This document shows, one piece after another, positions 7,280 through 14,873 of a stretch of 61,681 nucleotides of DNA. The first letter of the stretch is position 1, and every line of letters begins with the position of its first letter. The translations under genes and the position numbers were made by a program. Source of the stretch: Clostridia bacterium (lineage in GTDB: Bacteria > Bacillota > Clostridia > Christensenellales > Aristaeellaceae); contig JAFUXH010000061.1 in NCBI GenBank assembly GCA_017470945.1, positions 1 through 61,681 on the forward strand. The letters run 5' to 3'. A model generated the notes under the pieces. It was given only the letters and a program-made list of their open reading frames with translations, did not search any database and was not told the DNA's origin.

Positions 7280-7353
7280 GCCACCGCCCGCGGTGGCGAG
7301 CGTGAATGCCTGCATGTACCAAGCGAAACCTCGCGCCATGAAATAAAGCGAGG
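7280..7353 (+). other. Structured 5' leader RNA before metY
   Basis: Two stable hairpins: GCCACCG-CCCG-CGGTGGC (7280-7297) and CCTCGC/GCGAGG (7329-7334 with 7348-7353). Neither has a U-tract. No known riboswitch signature (SAM box, T-box, cobalamin box) is recognisable. The metY leader is about 270 nt long, so folding may matter for control. Confidence 0.4.
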
Positions 7354-7420
7354 CCGCCCCGGGCAAGGCCAAACGCCGCAAAACCTTTATTCCCCGGTTC
7401 GATCCCGGGGGGCGCCCCCA
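7352..7420 (+). other. tRNA-like remnant (T-arm plus acceptor 3' end and CCA)
   Basis: 7393-7409 reads CCCGG-TTCGATC-CCGGG, a canonical T-arm with the GTTCGATCC signature, followed by GGGCGCCC and CCA at 7418-7420. A 5' strand GGC-c-GCCCC at 7352-7360 could pair with the acceptor strand through one bulge, but no D-arm or proper anticodon arm fits. It is either a decayed tRNA gene, for example a former integration site, or a tRNA-like element within the metY leader. Confidence 0.45.
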
Positions 7421-7454
7421 ATTGATAACAAGGAAAATCAAAGGAGATAGAATC

Positions 7455-8759
7455 ATGTCTGATATTAAGAATTCCGCCAATTGGAGCTTTGAAACCCGTC
7501 AATTGCACATCGGCCAGGAGCAGGCTGATCCCGTAACCGACGCCCGCGCGGTGCCGATTTACGCCACCACTTCTTATGTGTTCCATAACAGCGAGCATGC
7601 CGCCGACCGCTTTGGCCTCAGGGATGCCGGCAATATTTACGGAAGGCTGACCAACCCCACCCAGGGCGTGTTTGAAGCCCGCATCGCCTCCCTGGAGAGC
7701 GGCAGCGCGGCGCTGGCGGTTGCCTCCGGCGCGGCGGCCATCACCTACACCTTCCAGGCGCTGGCCAAAGCGGGCGAGCATATCGTGGCCTCCAAGACCA
7801 TCTACGGCGGCACCTTCAACCTGCTGGCCCACACGCTGCCTTTGACTTCCGGTATCACCACCACCTTTGTGGATCCCGACGTGGAGGGCAGCTTTGAAAA
7901 GGCCATCCAGGAAAATACCAAGGCCATTTTTATCGAGACCCTGGGCAACCCCAATTCCAACATCATCGATATTGAAGCCGTCGCGAAGATCGCCCACGCC
8001 CATGGCATCCCGCTGGTGGTGGATTCCACCTTTGCCACGCCATACCTGGTGCGGCCCATTGAATACGGCGCGGATATCGTGGTGCATTCCGCCACCAAGT
8101 TCATCGGCGGCCACGGCACGGCCATCGGCGGCGTGATCGTGGAGGGCGGCAAATTTGACTGGAAGAAGAGCGGCAAGTATCCCTGGATCAGCGAACCCAA
8201 CCCCAGCTACCACGGCATCTCCTTCTATGACGCCGTAGGCCCCGCCGCTTTCGCCACCTATATCCGGGCGATCCTGCTGCGGGATACCGGCTCCACCCTG
8301 TCGCCCTTCCACGCCTTCATTTTCCTGCAAGGGCTGGAAACGTTGTCCCTGCGGGTGGAGCGGCACGTGGAGAACGCGCTGAAGATCGTGGAATACCTTT
8401 CCAAGCATCCCCAGGTGGAAGCGGTGCACCATCCCGCCCTGGAGACCGAGCCCAGCCACAAGCTGTACCAGAAATACTTTCCCAATGGCGGCGGCAGCAT
8501 TTTCACCTTTGAAATCAAGGGCGACAGCGATACCGCCAAGAAGTTCATCGACAACCTGGCCATCTTCTCCCTGCTGGCCAATGTGGCGGATGTGAAATCC
8601 CTGGTGATCCACCCCTTCACCACCACCCACAGCCAGTTGACCGAGGAAGAATTGCTCGATCAGGGTATCCAGCCCAACACCATCCGGCTGTCTATCGGCA
8701 CGGAAAACGTAAACGACCTGATCGCTGCCCTGGAGGCTGCTTTTGAAGCGGTCAAATAA
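7455..8759 (+). CDS. metY: O-acetylhomoserine sulfhydrylase (aminocarboxypropyltransferase)
   Basis: 434-aa PLP enzyme of the Cys/Met metabolism family. It makes homocysteine from O-acetylhomoserine and sulfide (or methionine from methanethiol). Family marks are SFETRQLHIGQE at the start, YGRLTNPTQGVFEARIASLESG, the PLP-binding HSATK215FIGGHG, and the MetY-specific insertion and length of about 430 aa, against about 380-400 for MetB/MccB. Start ATG 7455 has RBS AAAGGAGATAG. First enzyme of an operon with symporter, ridA, two more PLP lyases/synthases and a cysteine-synthase-type enzyme. Confidence 0.92.
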   Translation: MSDIKNSANWSFETRQLHIGQEQADPVTDARAVPIYATTSYVFHNSEHAADRFGLRDAGNIYGRLTNPTQGVFEARIASLESGSAALAVASGAAAITYTFQALAKAGEHIVASKTIYGGTFNLLAHTLPLTSGITTTFVDPDVEGSFEKAIQENTKAIFIETLGNPNSNIIDIEAVAKIAHAHGIPLVVDSTFATPYLVRPIEYGADIVVHSATKFIGGHGTAIGGVIVEGGKFDWKKSGKYPWISEPNPSYHGISFYDAVGPAAFATYIRAILLRDTGSTLSPFHAFIFLQGLETLSLRVERHVENALKIVEYLSKHPQVEAVHHPALETEPSHKLYQKYFPNGGGSIFTFEIKGDSDTAKKFIDNLAIFSLLANVADVKSLVIHPFTTTHSQLTEEELLDQGIQPNTIRLSIGTENVNDLIAALEAAFEAVK

Positions 8760-8824
8760 GGAAAAAGAGGACGGTACAGGGAGTGGAGCGGCACCTCCGC
8801 TCCCTGTATGTTATCAGGAGGTGC

Positions 8825-10099
8825 ATGATATCCATGAGCGAATCCACCCGAAAACCTTCCAATAAAAAAGCCCTCCGATTGAGCGCCGCCATTCTGATCG
8901 GCCTGATCCTGGGCGCGCTGTTCGGCCTGGTGATGCCCGATTGGGCGCAGCCGGTGACCAGCCTGATCGCCACCGTTTATCTTCATGCCCTGACCATGAT
9001 GATCTATCCTTTGGTATTCTGTTCCCTGATCGTGGGCATCAAGGGGATCGGCAGCGTGTCCGCCACCGGCAAAGTGGGCGGGCAGGCGCTTTTGTATTTT
9101 ATCGGCACCACGCTGTTTGCAAGCCTTCTGGGCCTGTTCCTGCCCAAGGCCCTGAATATCGGCGCCGGCGTCGCCGTCGAAATGGCGGAGGCGGATGTGC
9201 AGGCGGCCCAGTTCACCAGTCTGGTGGATACGATTCAAAATCTGATCCCCGCCAATCCCTTTGCGGCTTTTGTCAACGGCAATATGCTGCAGGTGCTGGT
9301 GTTTGCCATCATCGTGGGCATCACCTGCTTGGCGCTGGGCAAAAAGGCCGATCCGTTCGTGAAGCTCTGCGAGGCGGTGGATGAAATATCGGTAAAGATC
9401 GTTTCCGCCGTGATGTACACCACGCCCGTGGGCGTGTTTTGCTCCCTGGCGGGCACGGTGCACGCCAACGGCTTGCAGACCATCCTGTCCCTGGCGGCGG
9501 TGCTGGGTATTTTGTACCTGGTCATGGCGCTGTATATTGTGATCGTGTACGGCGTGGTGCTGGTGAAGGGCATCGGGAAATTCAGCATCCGGAAGTTTTT
9601 TGTCACCGTCCTGCCAGCCGGGCTGAACGCCTTTGGCACCGCCTCTTCCTCCGCCACGCTGCCCATCAGCAAGCGCTGCGCCGATGAGATGGATGTGCCC
9701 AACGAAATTTCTTCCCTGGCGCTGCCCCTGGGCGCAACCATCAACATGGACGCCGTTTCCATCGTGATGTCCTTCATGATCGTATTCTTCGCCAACGCCA
9801 CCGGCACGGAAATTTCCTACGGCCTGCTGGCGGTGGTGCTGCTGAGCAACACGCTGCTGTCGATCGGCGCGCCGGGCGTGCCCAACAGCGCCATCGCGTC
9901 CTTTGCGGCGCTGGCGACAATCGCCGGGCTGCCAACGGGGATCATGGGTATGTACGTCAGCGTCAATATCCTGGTGGACGCCGGGGCCACCTGCTGCAAT
10001 GTGCTGGGCGATCTGGCCAGCGCCGTCGCCATGAAGCGCACCTGCAAGCTGCCGAAAACGCATCAAAATACCTTAACGGAAGAGGGGCAAACGTTATGA
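8825..10099 (+). CDS. Dicarboxylate/amino acid:cation symporter (DAACS family)
   Basis: About 424 aa with eight or more membrane segments and the family core. The SSSATLPISKRCADE segment matches the serine-rich re-entrant loop HP1, and LPLGATINMDA matches the NMDGT motif of TM7, here NMDAV. The family takes up glutamate, aspartate, C4-dicarboxylates or, in the TcyP branch, cystine. Position between metY and ridA suggests cystine or another sulfur amino acid; this is inference. RBS AGGAGG at 8816-8821; ATG 8825 and ATG 8834 are both possible starts. Its stop overlaps the ridA ATG (TTATGAG). Confidence 0.85.
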   Translation: MISMSESTRKPSNKKALRLSAAILIGLILGALFGLVMPDWAQPVTSLIATVYLHALTMMIYPLVFCSLIVGIKGIGSVSATGKVGGQALLYFIGTTLFASLLGLFLPKALNIGAGVAVEMAEADVQAAQFTSLVDTIQNLIPANPFAAFVNGNMLQVLVFAIIVGITCLALGKKADPFVKLCEAVDEISVKIVSAVMYTTPVGVFCSLAGTVHANGLQTILSLAAVLGILYLVMALYIVIVYGVVLVKGIGKFSIRKFFVTVLPAGLNAFGTASSSATLPISKRCADEMDVPNEISSLALPLGATINMDAVSIVMSFMIVFFANATGTEISYGLLAVVLLSNTLLSIGAPGVPNSAIASFAALATIAGLPTGIMGMYVSVNILVDAGATCCNVLGDLASAVAMKRTCKLPKTHQNTLTEEGQTL

Positions 10100-10476
10100 G
10101 AGCAATTTACACAGACAAAGCTCCCGCCGCCATCGGGCCGTATTCCCAGGCAATCGCGGCGGGCAGGCTCCTTTATACCTCCGGCCAGATCCCCATTGAT
10201 CCCCATTCCGGCGTGATCGAAAGTATCGGCATCGAAGAGCAGACCGAACAGGCCCTGCAAAATCTTCAGGCGGTGCTGGAAGCGGCGGGGAGCGGCCTTC
10301 AGTGTGTCATCAAAACGACGTGCTTTTTGCAGCGGATCTCAGATTTTGCCGCGTTCAACGCCGTGTATGAAAAGTATTTTCCCGGCAAGCCTGCCAGAAG
10401 CTGCGTAGAGGTATCCGCCCTGCCTAAAGGCGCGCTGGTGGAAATTGAGGCCATTGCCATTACAACAGACGCATAA
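10096..10476 (+). CDS. ridA: RidA family reactive enamine/imine deaminase
   Basis: 126 aa, full length for the YjgF/YER057c/UK114 family. Motifs: APAAIGPYSQAI at the start, LLYTSGQIPIDP, the QALQNLQAVLEAAG helix, and CVEVSALPKGALVEIEAIA at the end. The Arg of the ARSCVEV segment is the usual carboxylate-binding residue. RidA hydrolyses 2-aminoacrylate and related enamines released by PLP beta/gamma-lyases, which explains its place among three such enzymes. The start codon overlaps the symporter stop (ATGA), so it is translationally coupled. A terminator follows at 10490-10511. Confidence 0.92.
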   Translation: MRAIYTDKAPAAIGPYSQAIAAGRLLYTSGQIPIDPHSGVIESIGIEEQTEQALQNLQAVLEAAGSGLQCVIKTTCFLQRISDFAAFNAVYEKYFPGKPARSCVEVSALPKGALVEIEAIAITTDA

Positions 10477-10489
10477 AAAACGGATCTGC

Positions 10490-10511
10490 GCGGGCTCTGC
10501 GAGCCCGCTTT
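10490..10511 (+). terminator. Terminator after ridA
   Basis: Perfect stem GCGGGCTC-TGC-GAGCCCGC followed by TTTCTCC. The short U-run suggests partial read-through into the lyase genes. Confidence 0.65.
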
Positions 10512-10550
10512 CTCCGTGATTGAACCAATACGAAAGTCGACAGAAAAGAA

Positions 10551-10633
10551 GAAATTTTTTCGGGCTTTTTCCGCCGTGGCCGCGCTTCCTTCCGGCCCGC
10601 TTTGCCGCGGCGAAAAACACCTCGAAAATTTTC
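10551..10633. repeat. Palindromic intergenic repeat (family A, copy 1)
   Basis: About 80 bp able to fold back on itself: the left arm TTTTTCGGGCTTTTTCCGCC... matches the inverse of GGCGAAAAACACCTCGAAAA on the right with a few mismatches. The centre, CGCTTCCTTCCGGCCCGCTTTGCC, resembles the centre of the element at 16506-16664. Probably a MITE- or REP-like repeat. Confidence 0.5.
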
Positions 10634-10676
10634 TCTCCTTTTCAATAGAATTTAGCATCGGAAAGGACCGGACTTC

Positions 10677-11873
10677 ATGGCGAAAAAAGAAAACAAGTTT
10701 CAGGGCTATGGCATTTCCACCCAGGCGATCCATACGGGCACGGATTACGATCAGGAAACCGGGGCCGTGCGCCGTCCCTTGCATATGGCAAACAGCTTTA
10801 AGCTGCCGGATGATCTTTCCCAGGTCAATTATTCCTCCACCGACCTGCTGATGTACGCCCGCAACGGCAACCCCAATCAGCACTGGCTGGAAGAAAAAAT
10901 CGCCGCCCTGCACGGGGCGGACGACGCGATCGTATTAGCCAGCGGCGTAGGCGCGCTGCACGCCCTGTTCTGGACGCTGCTGAAATCCGGGGATCGGGTG
11001 GTCTATCCCAAGGTCAGCTACATGGCGGTGTATCGGATGTTCCATGAGCTGTTTAACCGCAAATTCGGCGTGGAAACCATCATGGTGGATATGACGAATC
11101 TGGAGGAAGTGAAAGCGGCCATCACCCCCGGCACCAGGCTTGTTCACATTGAAACGCCGGATAATCCCACGGTGGGGGTGACGGATATCGCCGCCATCGC
11201 GAAAATCGCCCATGAAAATGGGGCGCTGCTGTCCGTGGACAACACGTTTGCTTCCCCGCTGAACCAAAAACCGCTGTCATTGGGCGCTGACTTCGTGGTG
11301 GAGGCGCTGACCAAATTCATCAACGGCCACGGCGACGCCCAGGGCGGGGCCATCATTTCCAACGATCTGGAAACCATGGATCGCATCCGCTATGAGGCCC
11401 AGGTGAACGTGGGCGCTGTGATCAGCCCCTTCAACGCCTGGCAGATTTTCCGCGGCTCCGTCACCTTTCCGCTTCGGATGCGGCGCATCAACGAATCGAC
11501 GCAAAAAATCGCCGAATGGCTGGAAAAACGGGAAAACGTCACCTTCGTTTCCTATCCCGGCCTGCCCAGCCATCCGGGGCACGACCTGGCCAAACGGCAG
11601 ATGCAAAACGGTTACGGCGGCGTGATTTCCTTTGGCGTGAATGCCGACGATCACACGGTGGAGCGCTTCTGCGCGGCGCTGAAGGTGGTCACCTTCGCCG
11701 TCTCCCTGGGCCACGACGAAAGCCTGATCTTCCCCCAGCCCAGCTACGACGAGCGGATCCTGCTGTACCCGGAGAAATTCCGCAAGGGCTTCATCCGCTT
11801 CAGCGTAGGCCTGGAGGAGCCGGAGGATATCATCGGCGACCTGGATCAGGCGCTGAAAAAAGTCGGCCTTTGA
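10677..11873 (+). CDS. PLP-dependent Cys/Met metabolism lyase (cystathionine gamma-lyase/methionine gamma-lyase-like)
   Basis: 398 aa of the trans-sulfuration enzyme family: GYGISTQAIHTGTDYDQETGAV start, MYARNGNPNQHWLEEKIAALHGAD, and PLP lysine in EALTK213FINGHGDAQGG. The usual S of SxTK is replaced by L (EALTK), and the substrate loop YARNGNPNQ differs from the common YsRtgNPT. That suggests a subfamily distinct from MetB and MccB, perhaps a gamma-lyase working on an unusual sulfur substrate. RBS GGAAAGGA. It is followed after 33 nt by mccB. Confidence 0.82.
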   Translation: MAKKENKFQGYGISTQAIHTGTDYDQETGAVRRPLHMANSFKLPDDLSQVNYSSTDLLMYARNGNPNQHWLEEKIAALHGADDAIVLASGVGALHALFWTLLKSGDRVVYPKVSYMAVYRMFHELFNRKFGVETIMVDMTNLEEVKAAITPGTRLVHIETPDNPTVGVTDIAAIAKIAHENGALLSVDNTFASPLNQKPLSLGADFVVEALTKFINGHGDAQGGAIISNDLETMDRIRYEAQVNVGAVISPFNAWQIFRGSVTFPLRMRRINESTQKIAEWLEKRENVTFVSYPGLPSHPGHDLAKRQMQNGYGGVISFGVNADDHTVERFCAALKVVTFAVSLGHDESLIFPQPSYDERILLYPEKFRKGFIRFSVGLEEPEDIIGDLDQALKKVGL

Positions 11874-11906
11874 CCGCGGGACAGAATCAGGAAGGAGATA
11901 AGCAGC

Positions 11907-13067
11907 ATGGCGTATTATGAGAACATCGAATCCGCGCTGATTCACGGCGGCATCAGCACAGATCCGGCCACCGGGGCGGTGAACGTGCCCATTTATCAAA
12001 CCTCCACCTACCAGCAGCAGGGCCTGGGCGAAAACGCCGGATGGGAGTATTCCCGCACCGGCAATCCCACCCGGGCGGCGCTGGAAGCGCTGATCGCCGA
12101 ATTGGAGGGCGGTGCGGCCGGCTTTGCCTTCGCTTCCGGCATGGCCGCCATCACCGCCGTGCTCAGTTTGCTGAAAAGCGGGGATGAAGTGATCATTTCC
12201 AGCAATGTGTACGGCGGCACCTTCCGGGTGCTGGACAAGGTATTTTTGCCTTTTGGCCTCAAATACAAGATCGTGGATACCTCCGATCTTGCGCAGGTGG
12301 AGGAGGGCATCGGCACTCAAACCCGCGCCATTCTGATCGAGAGCCCCGCCAATCCCCTGCTGACGGTCACCGATCTTGCGGGCGTTTCCGCCATTGCCAG
12401 AAAGCACGGCATCCTTTCCATTGTGGACAACACCTTTATGACGCCCTATTTGCAGCGTCCGCTGGAATTGGGGGCGGATATCGTGCTGCACAGCGCCACC
12501 AAATACCTGGGCGGGCACAGCGATCTGGTGGCGGGGCTGGTGGTGGTCAAGGATGAAGCCCTGGCAAAGCGGCTGGCCTTTCTCCAGAACGCCACCGGCG
12601 GCGTGCTGGGGCCTTTTGATTCCTTTTTGCTCATCCGCGGCATCAAAACGCTGGCGGTGCGCATGGATCGGCACGTGGAAAACGCGGAAAAGGCCGCACG
12701 GTTCCTGCAAGCGCATCCGGCGGTCAAGCATATCTATTACCCCGGATTGCCGAACAGCGAGGGCTATGCAATCAATCGGCGGCAGGCCAGGAACGGCGGC
12801 GCGATGATTTCCTTTGAACTGTATGAAAATTATGATATCCGCGCGTTTTTCAAAGCGCTGCGGCTGATTGCCCTGGCGGAAAGCCTGGGTGGCGTGGAAA
12901 GCCTGGTTTGCCATCCGGCCACCATGACCCACGCCTCCATTCCCAAGGAGATCCGGGATCAGGTGGGCATCACCGAGGGGCTGATCCGCCTGTCTGTCGG
13001 CATTGAAAACAGCGATGATCTGCTGGCCGATCTGGAGCAGGCCATTGCGAAAGGAGAAAGAAAATGA
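11907..13067 (+). CDS. mccB: Cystathionine gamma-lyase / homocysteine gamma-lyase (MccB-like)
   Basis: 386 aa, very close to the MetB/MccB pattern: ESALIHGGISTDPATGAVNVPIYQTSTYQQ, GWEYSRTGNPTRAALE, PLP lysine in HSATK199YLGGHSDLVAG. It converts cystathionine to cysteine in reverse trans-sulfuration; MetB activity in the other direction cannot be excluded from sequence. The decisive context is mccA immediately downstream with a 4-nt overlap, as in the Bacillus mccAB pair. RBS AGGAGATAAGCAGC. Confidence 0.88.
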   Translation: MAYYENIESALIHGGISTDPATGAVNVPIYQTSTYQQQGLGENAGWEYSRTGNPTRAALEALIAELEGGAAGFAFASGMAAITAVLSLLKSGDEVIISSNVYGGTFRVLDKVFLPFGLKYKIVDTSDLAQVEEGIGTQTRAILIESPANPLLTVTDLAGVSAIARKHGILSIVDNTFMTPYLQRPLELGADIVLHSATKYLGGHSDLVAGLVVVKDEALAKRLAFLQNATGGVLGPFDSFLLIRGIKTLAVRMDRHVENAEKAARFLQAHPAVKHIYYPGLPNSEGYAINRRQARNGGAMISFELYENYDIRAFFKALRLIALAESLGGVESLVCHPATMTHASIPKEIRDQVGITEGLIRLSVGIENSDDLLADLEQAIAKGERK

Positions 13068-13975
13068 GCTATTACGCTTCCACTCAGGCGCTGATTGGCA
13101 ATACGCCGCTGGTGCAGCTGATCCATGGAGACCTGCCGGAGGGCGTGCGGCTTTTTGCCAAGCTGGAATTGTATAATCCCTCCGGCAGCGTGAAGGACCG
13201 GACCGGCAAATACATGATCGAGGACGCGGAACGAAGGGGCCTTTTGAAGCCGGGGGGCACCATTGTGGAAGGAACGGCGGGCAATACGGGCCTGGGCATC
13301 GCCTTTACCGCCCTGCACAAAGGGTACCGTGTCATTTTGTCCGTGCCCACCAAGTTTTCCGCGGAGAAGCAAACGCTGCTGCGGGCGCTGGGCGCGGAAA
13401 TCATCAATACGCCCCGGGAGGAAGGCATGCTGGGCGCGGAGGCAAAGGCGGAGGAGATCCGCGCTTCCATCCCCGGGGCGATCACCCTGCGGCAATTCTA
13501 TAATCCCGCCAACCCACTGGCCCACTATGAAACCACCGGGCCGGAAATTTATCGGGACCTGGATGGTCATATCGATTATTTGGTGGCGGGCGCGGGCAGC
13601 GGCGGCACATACTCCGGTGTCGTGCGCTATCTCAAAGAACAAAACCCCGCCATTCGCGGCATCCTGGCCGACCCGGTGGGCTCCACCATGGGCGGCGGCG
13701 AGCACGGTGATTATAATATCGAAGGGATCGGCAATGATTTTATCGCCGACACCATGGATATGTCGCTGGTGGATGAGGTCGTCAAGATCAACGACGACGA
13801 TGCCTTCACCGGCGCCCGGGAGCTGGCGAAGCGGGAAGGCATCATTGCCGGCTCCTCCTCCGGCGCGGCGTACGCGGCGGCAAAGAAGCTGATTGCCGCC
13901 GGCACCCGGGGCAACATCGTGGTGATCCTGCCGGACCGGGGCGACCGCTATTTCAGCAAAAATCTGTATGAATAA
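13064..13975 (+). CDS. mccA: Cystathionine beta-synthase/cysteine synthase family enzyme (MccA-like)
   Basis: 303-aa fold-type II PLP enzyme. The PLP lysine lies in PSGSVK44DRTGKYMI, the phosphate-binding loop is GAGSGGTYSG, and the substrate-carboxylate loop is EGTAGNTGLGIA. It lacks the C-terminal regulatory CBS domains. With mccB it would convert homocysteine plus O-acetylserine or serine to cystathionine and then cysteine. CysK activity is the alternative: EGTAGNT (Ala where CysK has the Ser of TSGNT) argues for MccA rather than CysK. Coupled to mccB by ATGA overlap. Confidence 0.87.
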   Translation: MSYYASTQALIGNTPLVQLIHGDLPEGVRLFAKLELYNPSGSVKDRTGKYMIEDAERRGLLKPGGTIVEGTAGNTGLGIAFTALHKGYRVILSVPTKFSAEKQTLLRALGAEIINTPREEGMLGAEAKAEEIRASIPGAITLRQFYNPANPLAHYETTGPEIYRDLDGHIDYLVAGAGSGGTYSGVVRYLKEQNPAIRGILADPVGSTMGGGEHGDYNIEGIGNDFIADTMDMSLVDEVVKINDDDAFTGARELAKREGIIAGSSSGAAYAAAKKLIAAGTRGNIVVILPDRGDRYFSKNLYE

Positions 13976-13987
13976 GGAGTCAAACAT

Positions 13988-14497
13988 ATGCCACGGATAT
14001 CAAAAATCAATTTGGAAACGGCCTCGCCGGAAGTGAAGCGGGCAATCGACGCGCACATTGCCCAGGGCTACCGCGTCACCAACGAAAAGCTGACGCTGCT
14101 GCATAACGTGCCCTGTTTTGAAGCGCTGGAGGTGCAGTCCTACGCGGTGGATCGGGAACTGGCGCGGCTGGTGGGGCAGCGCGCCGCCGACTTCTTTGAA
14201 TACGCCATTTCCCTGGAAAATGACTGCCTGGTCTGCTCCACCTATTTCGGAAAGCTGCTGCGCAAATACGGGATCACGGATTTTGATGCCTTCTCCTTTA
14301 CCCAGGAGGAGGAACTGCTGATCGCCTATGGACGCGCCATCGCGAAAAATCCCAAACAGGTGCCGGAAGATCTGTTCCAACAGCTTCTTGCCCGCTTCGG
14401 GGAAGAAACCCTGGTGGTGCTCACCACCATGGGCGTATTCATGATCGCCAATAATTATTTCAACGATATTTTGCAGGTGGAAAGCGAACAGATATAA
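13988..14497 (+). CDS. Carboxymuconolactone decarboxylase/AhpD-like protein
   Basis: 169-aa all-helical protein with the redox motif ENDC80LVC83STYFGKLL, matching AhpD-type CxxC. The downstream His of AhpD (CxxCxxxH) is not conserved (F at that place), so a true peroxiredoxin-reductase role is uncertain. Last gene of the metY operon, 12 nt after mccA, with GGAG RBS. A thiol or disulfide role beside cysteine synthesis is plausible. It is followed directly by the operator of the opp operon. Confidence 0.72.
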   Translation: MPRISKINLETASPEVKRAIDAHIAQGYRVTNEKLTLLHNVPCFEALEVQSYAVDRELARLVGQRAADFFEYAISLENDCLVCSTYFGKLLRKYGITDFDAFSFTQEEELLIAYGRAIAKNPKQVPEDLFQQLLARFGEETLVVLTTMGVFMIANNYFNDILQVESEQI

Positions 14498-14511
14498 CAA
14501 GCGGAAAAATG

Positions 14512-14579
14512 GATAGGTATTTCCTATCTATTTCCATCGGGGATGGGTATTGGACAAAACAGCGCGGATAAGGTAGGAT
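14512..14579 (+). promoter_or_regulatory. LysR operator and promoter of the opp operon
   Basis: Inverted repeat GATAGG-TATTT-CCTATC (14512-14528, centre 14520). The -35 TTGGAC begins at 14550 (30 bp from centre), then an 18-bp spacer and -10 TAGGAT (14574-14579). The core ATAGGTATTTCC is identical to the minus strand of 5913-5924. Confidence 0.75.
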
Positions 14580-14609
14580 ATATCCAGCCGAAAGAAAGGA
14601 GAGGCCGCC

Positions 14610-14708
14610 ATGAGGACAAACGTTTTTGCACAGCGGATCATGATGCGCATGCGCCTGGCAGGCATGTGTGCTTGTTTGCTGCGCGGCGGCCCGATTCCTT
14701 TGGCTTGA
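14610..14708 (+). CDS. Met/Cys-rich leader peptide of the opp operon
   Basis: 32 codons from ATG 14610 with AAAGGAG upstream. It holds five Met (1, 11, 12, 14, 19) and two Cys (20, 22) in the run MMRMRLAGMCAC (11-22). The stop is followed by a strong attenuator at 14725-14755. Bases 14690-14698 (CCCGATTCC), about five codons past Cys22, can pair with 14718-14726 (GGAATGGGG; 8 of 9), taking away the first two bases of the terminator stem. This mirrors the leader on the minus strand at 5760-5852. Confidence 0.7.
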   Translation: MRTNVFAQRIMMRMRLAGMCACLLRGGPIPLA

Positions 14709-14724
14709 TCAAAGACTGGAATGG

Positions 14725-14755
14725 GGCGTCCGCGGCATCGGACGCCTTTTTCTTT
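14725..14755 (+). terminator. Transcription attenuator of the opp operon
   Basis: Perfect 8-bp stem GGCGTCCG-CGGCAT-CGGACGCC (14725-14746) followed by TTTTTCTTT, between the leader peptide and the structural genes. Confidence 0.82.
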
Positions 14756-14776
14756 CACGGAAAGGAAGGAAGCATC

Positions 14777-14818
14777 ATGTATCACCGTGTTGCCGGCGGG
14801 AGCCGAAATCGAATGTGA
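14777..14818 (+). CDS. Mini-ORF ending in SRNRM (copy 2), opp leader
   Basis: 13 codons MYHRVAGGSRNRM with GGAAGG upstream, located after the attenuator and 55 nt before the binding-protein gene. The 3' end matches the mini-ORF at 7202-7258 in 18 of 19 bases through the stop, while the 5' parts are unrelated. Confidence 0.48.
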   Translation: MYHRVAGGSRNRM

Positions 14819-14873
14819 GGCGAACAGCTTTGCCGGATCATTCCCGAAAATATATGAAAGAAGGTTTTATTTT

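Noticed and set aside
7260-7454. SAM riboswitch or T-box in the metY leader
   Set aside because: Looked for the SAM-I core and the T-box GGTGGnACCGCG sequence; neither is present, although the leader is structured.
7229-7480. Minus-strand ORF with NWGRPPGSNRG
   Set aside because: This peptide is the well-known false translation across a tRNA 3' end; it points to the tRNA-like element rather than to a protein.
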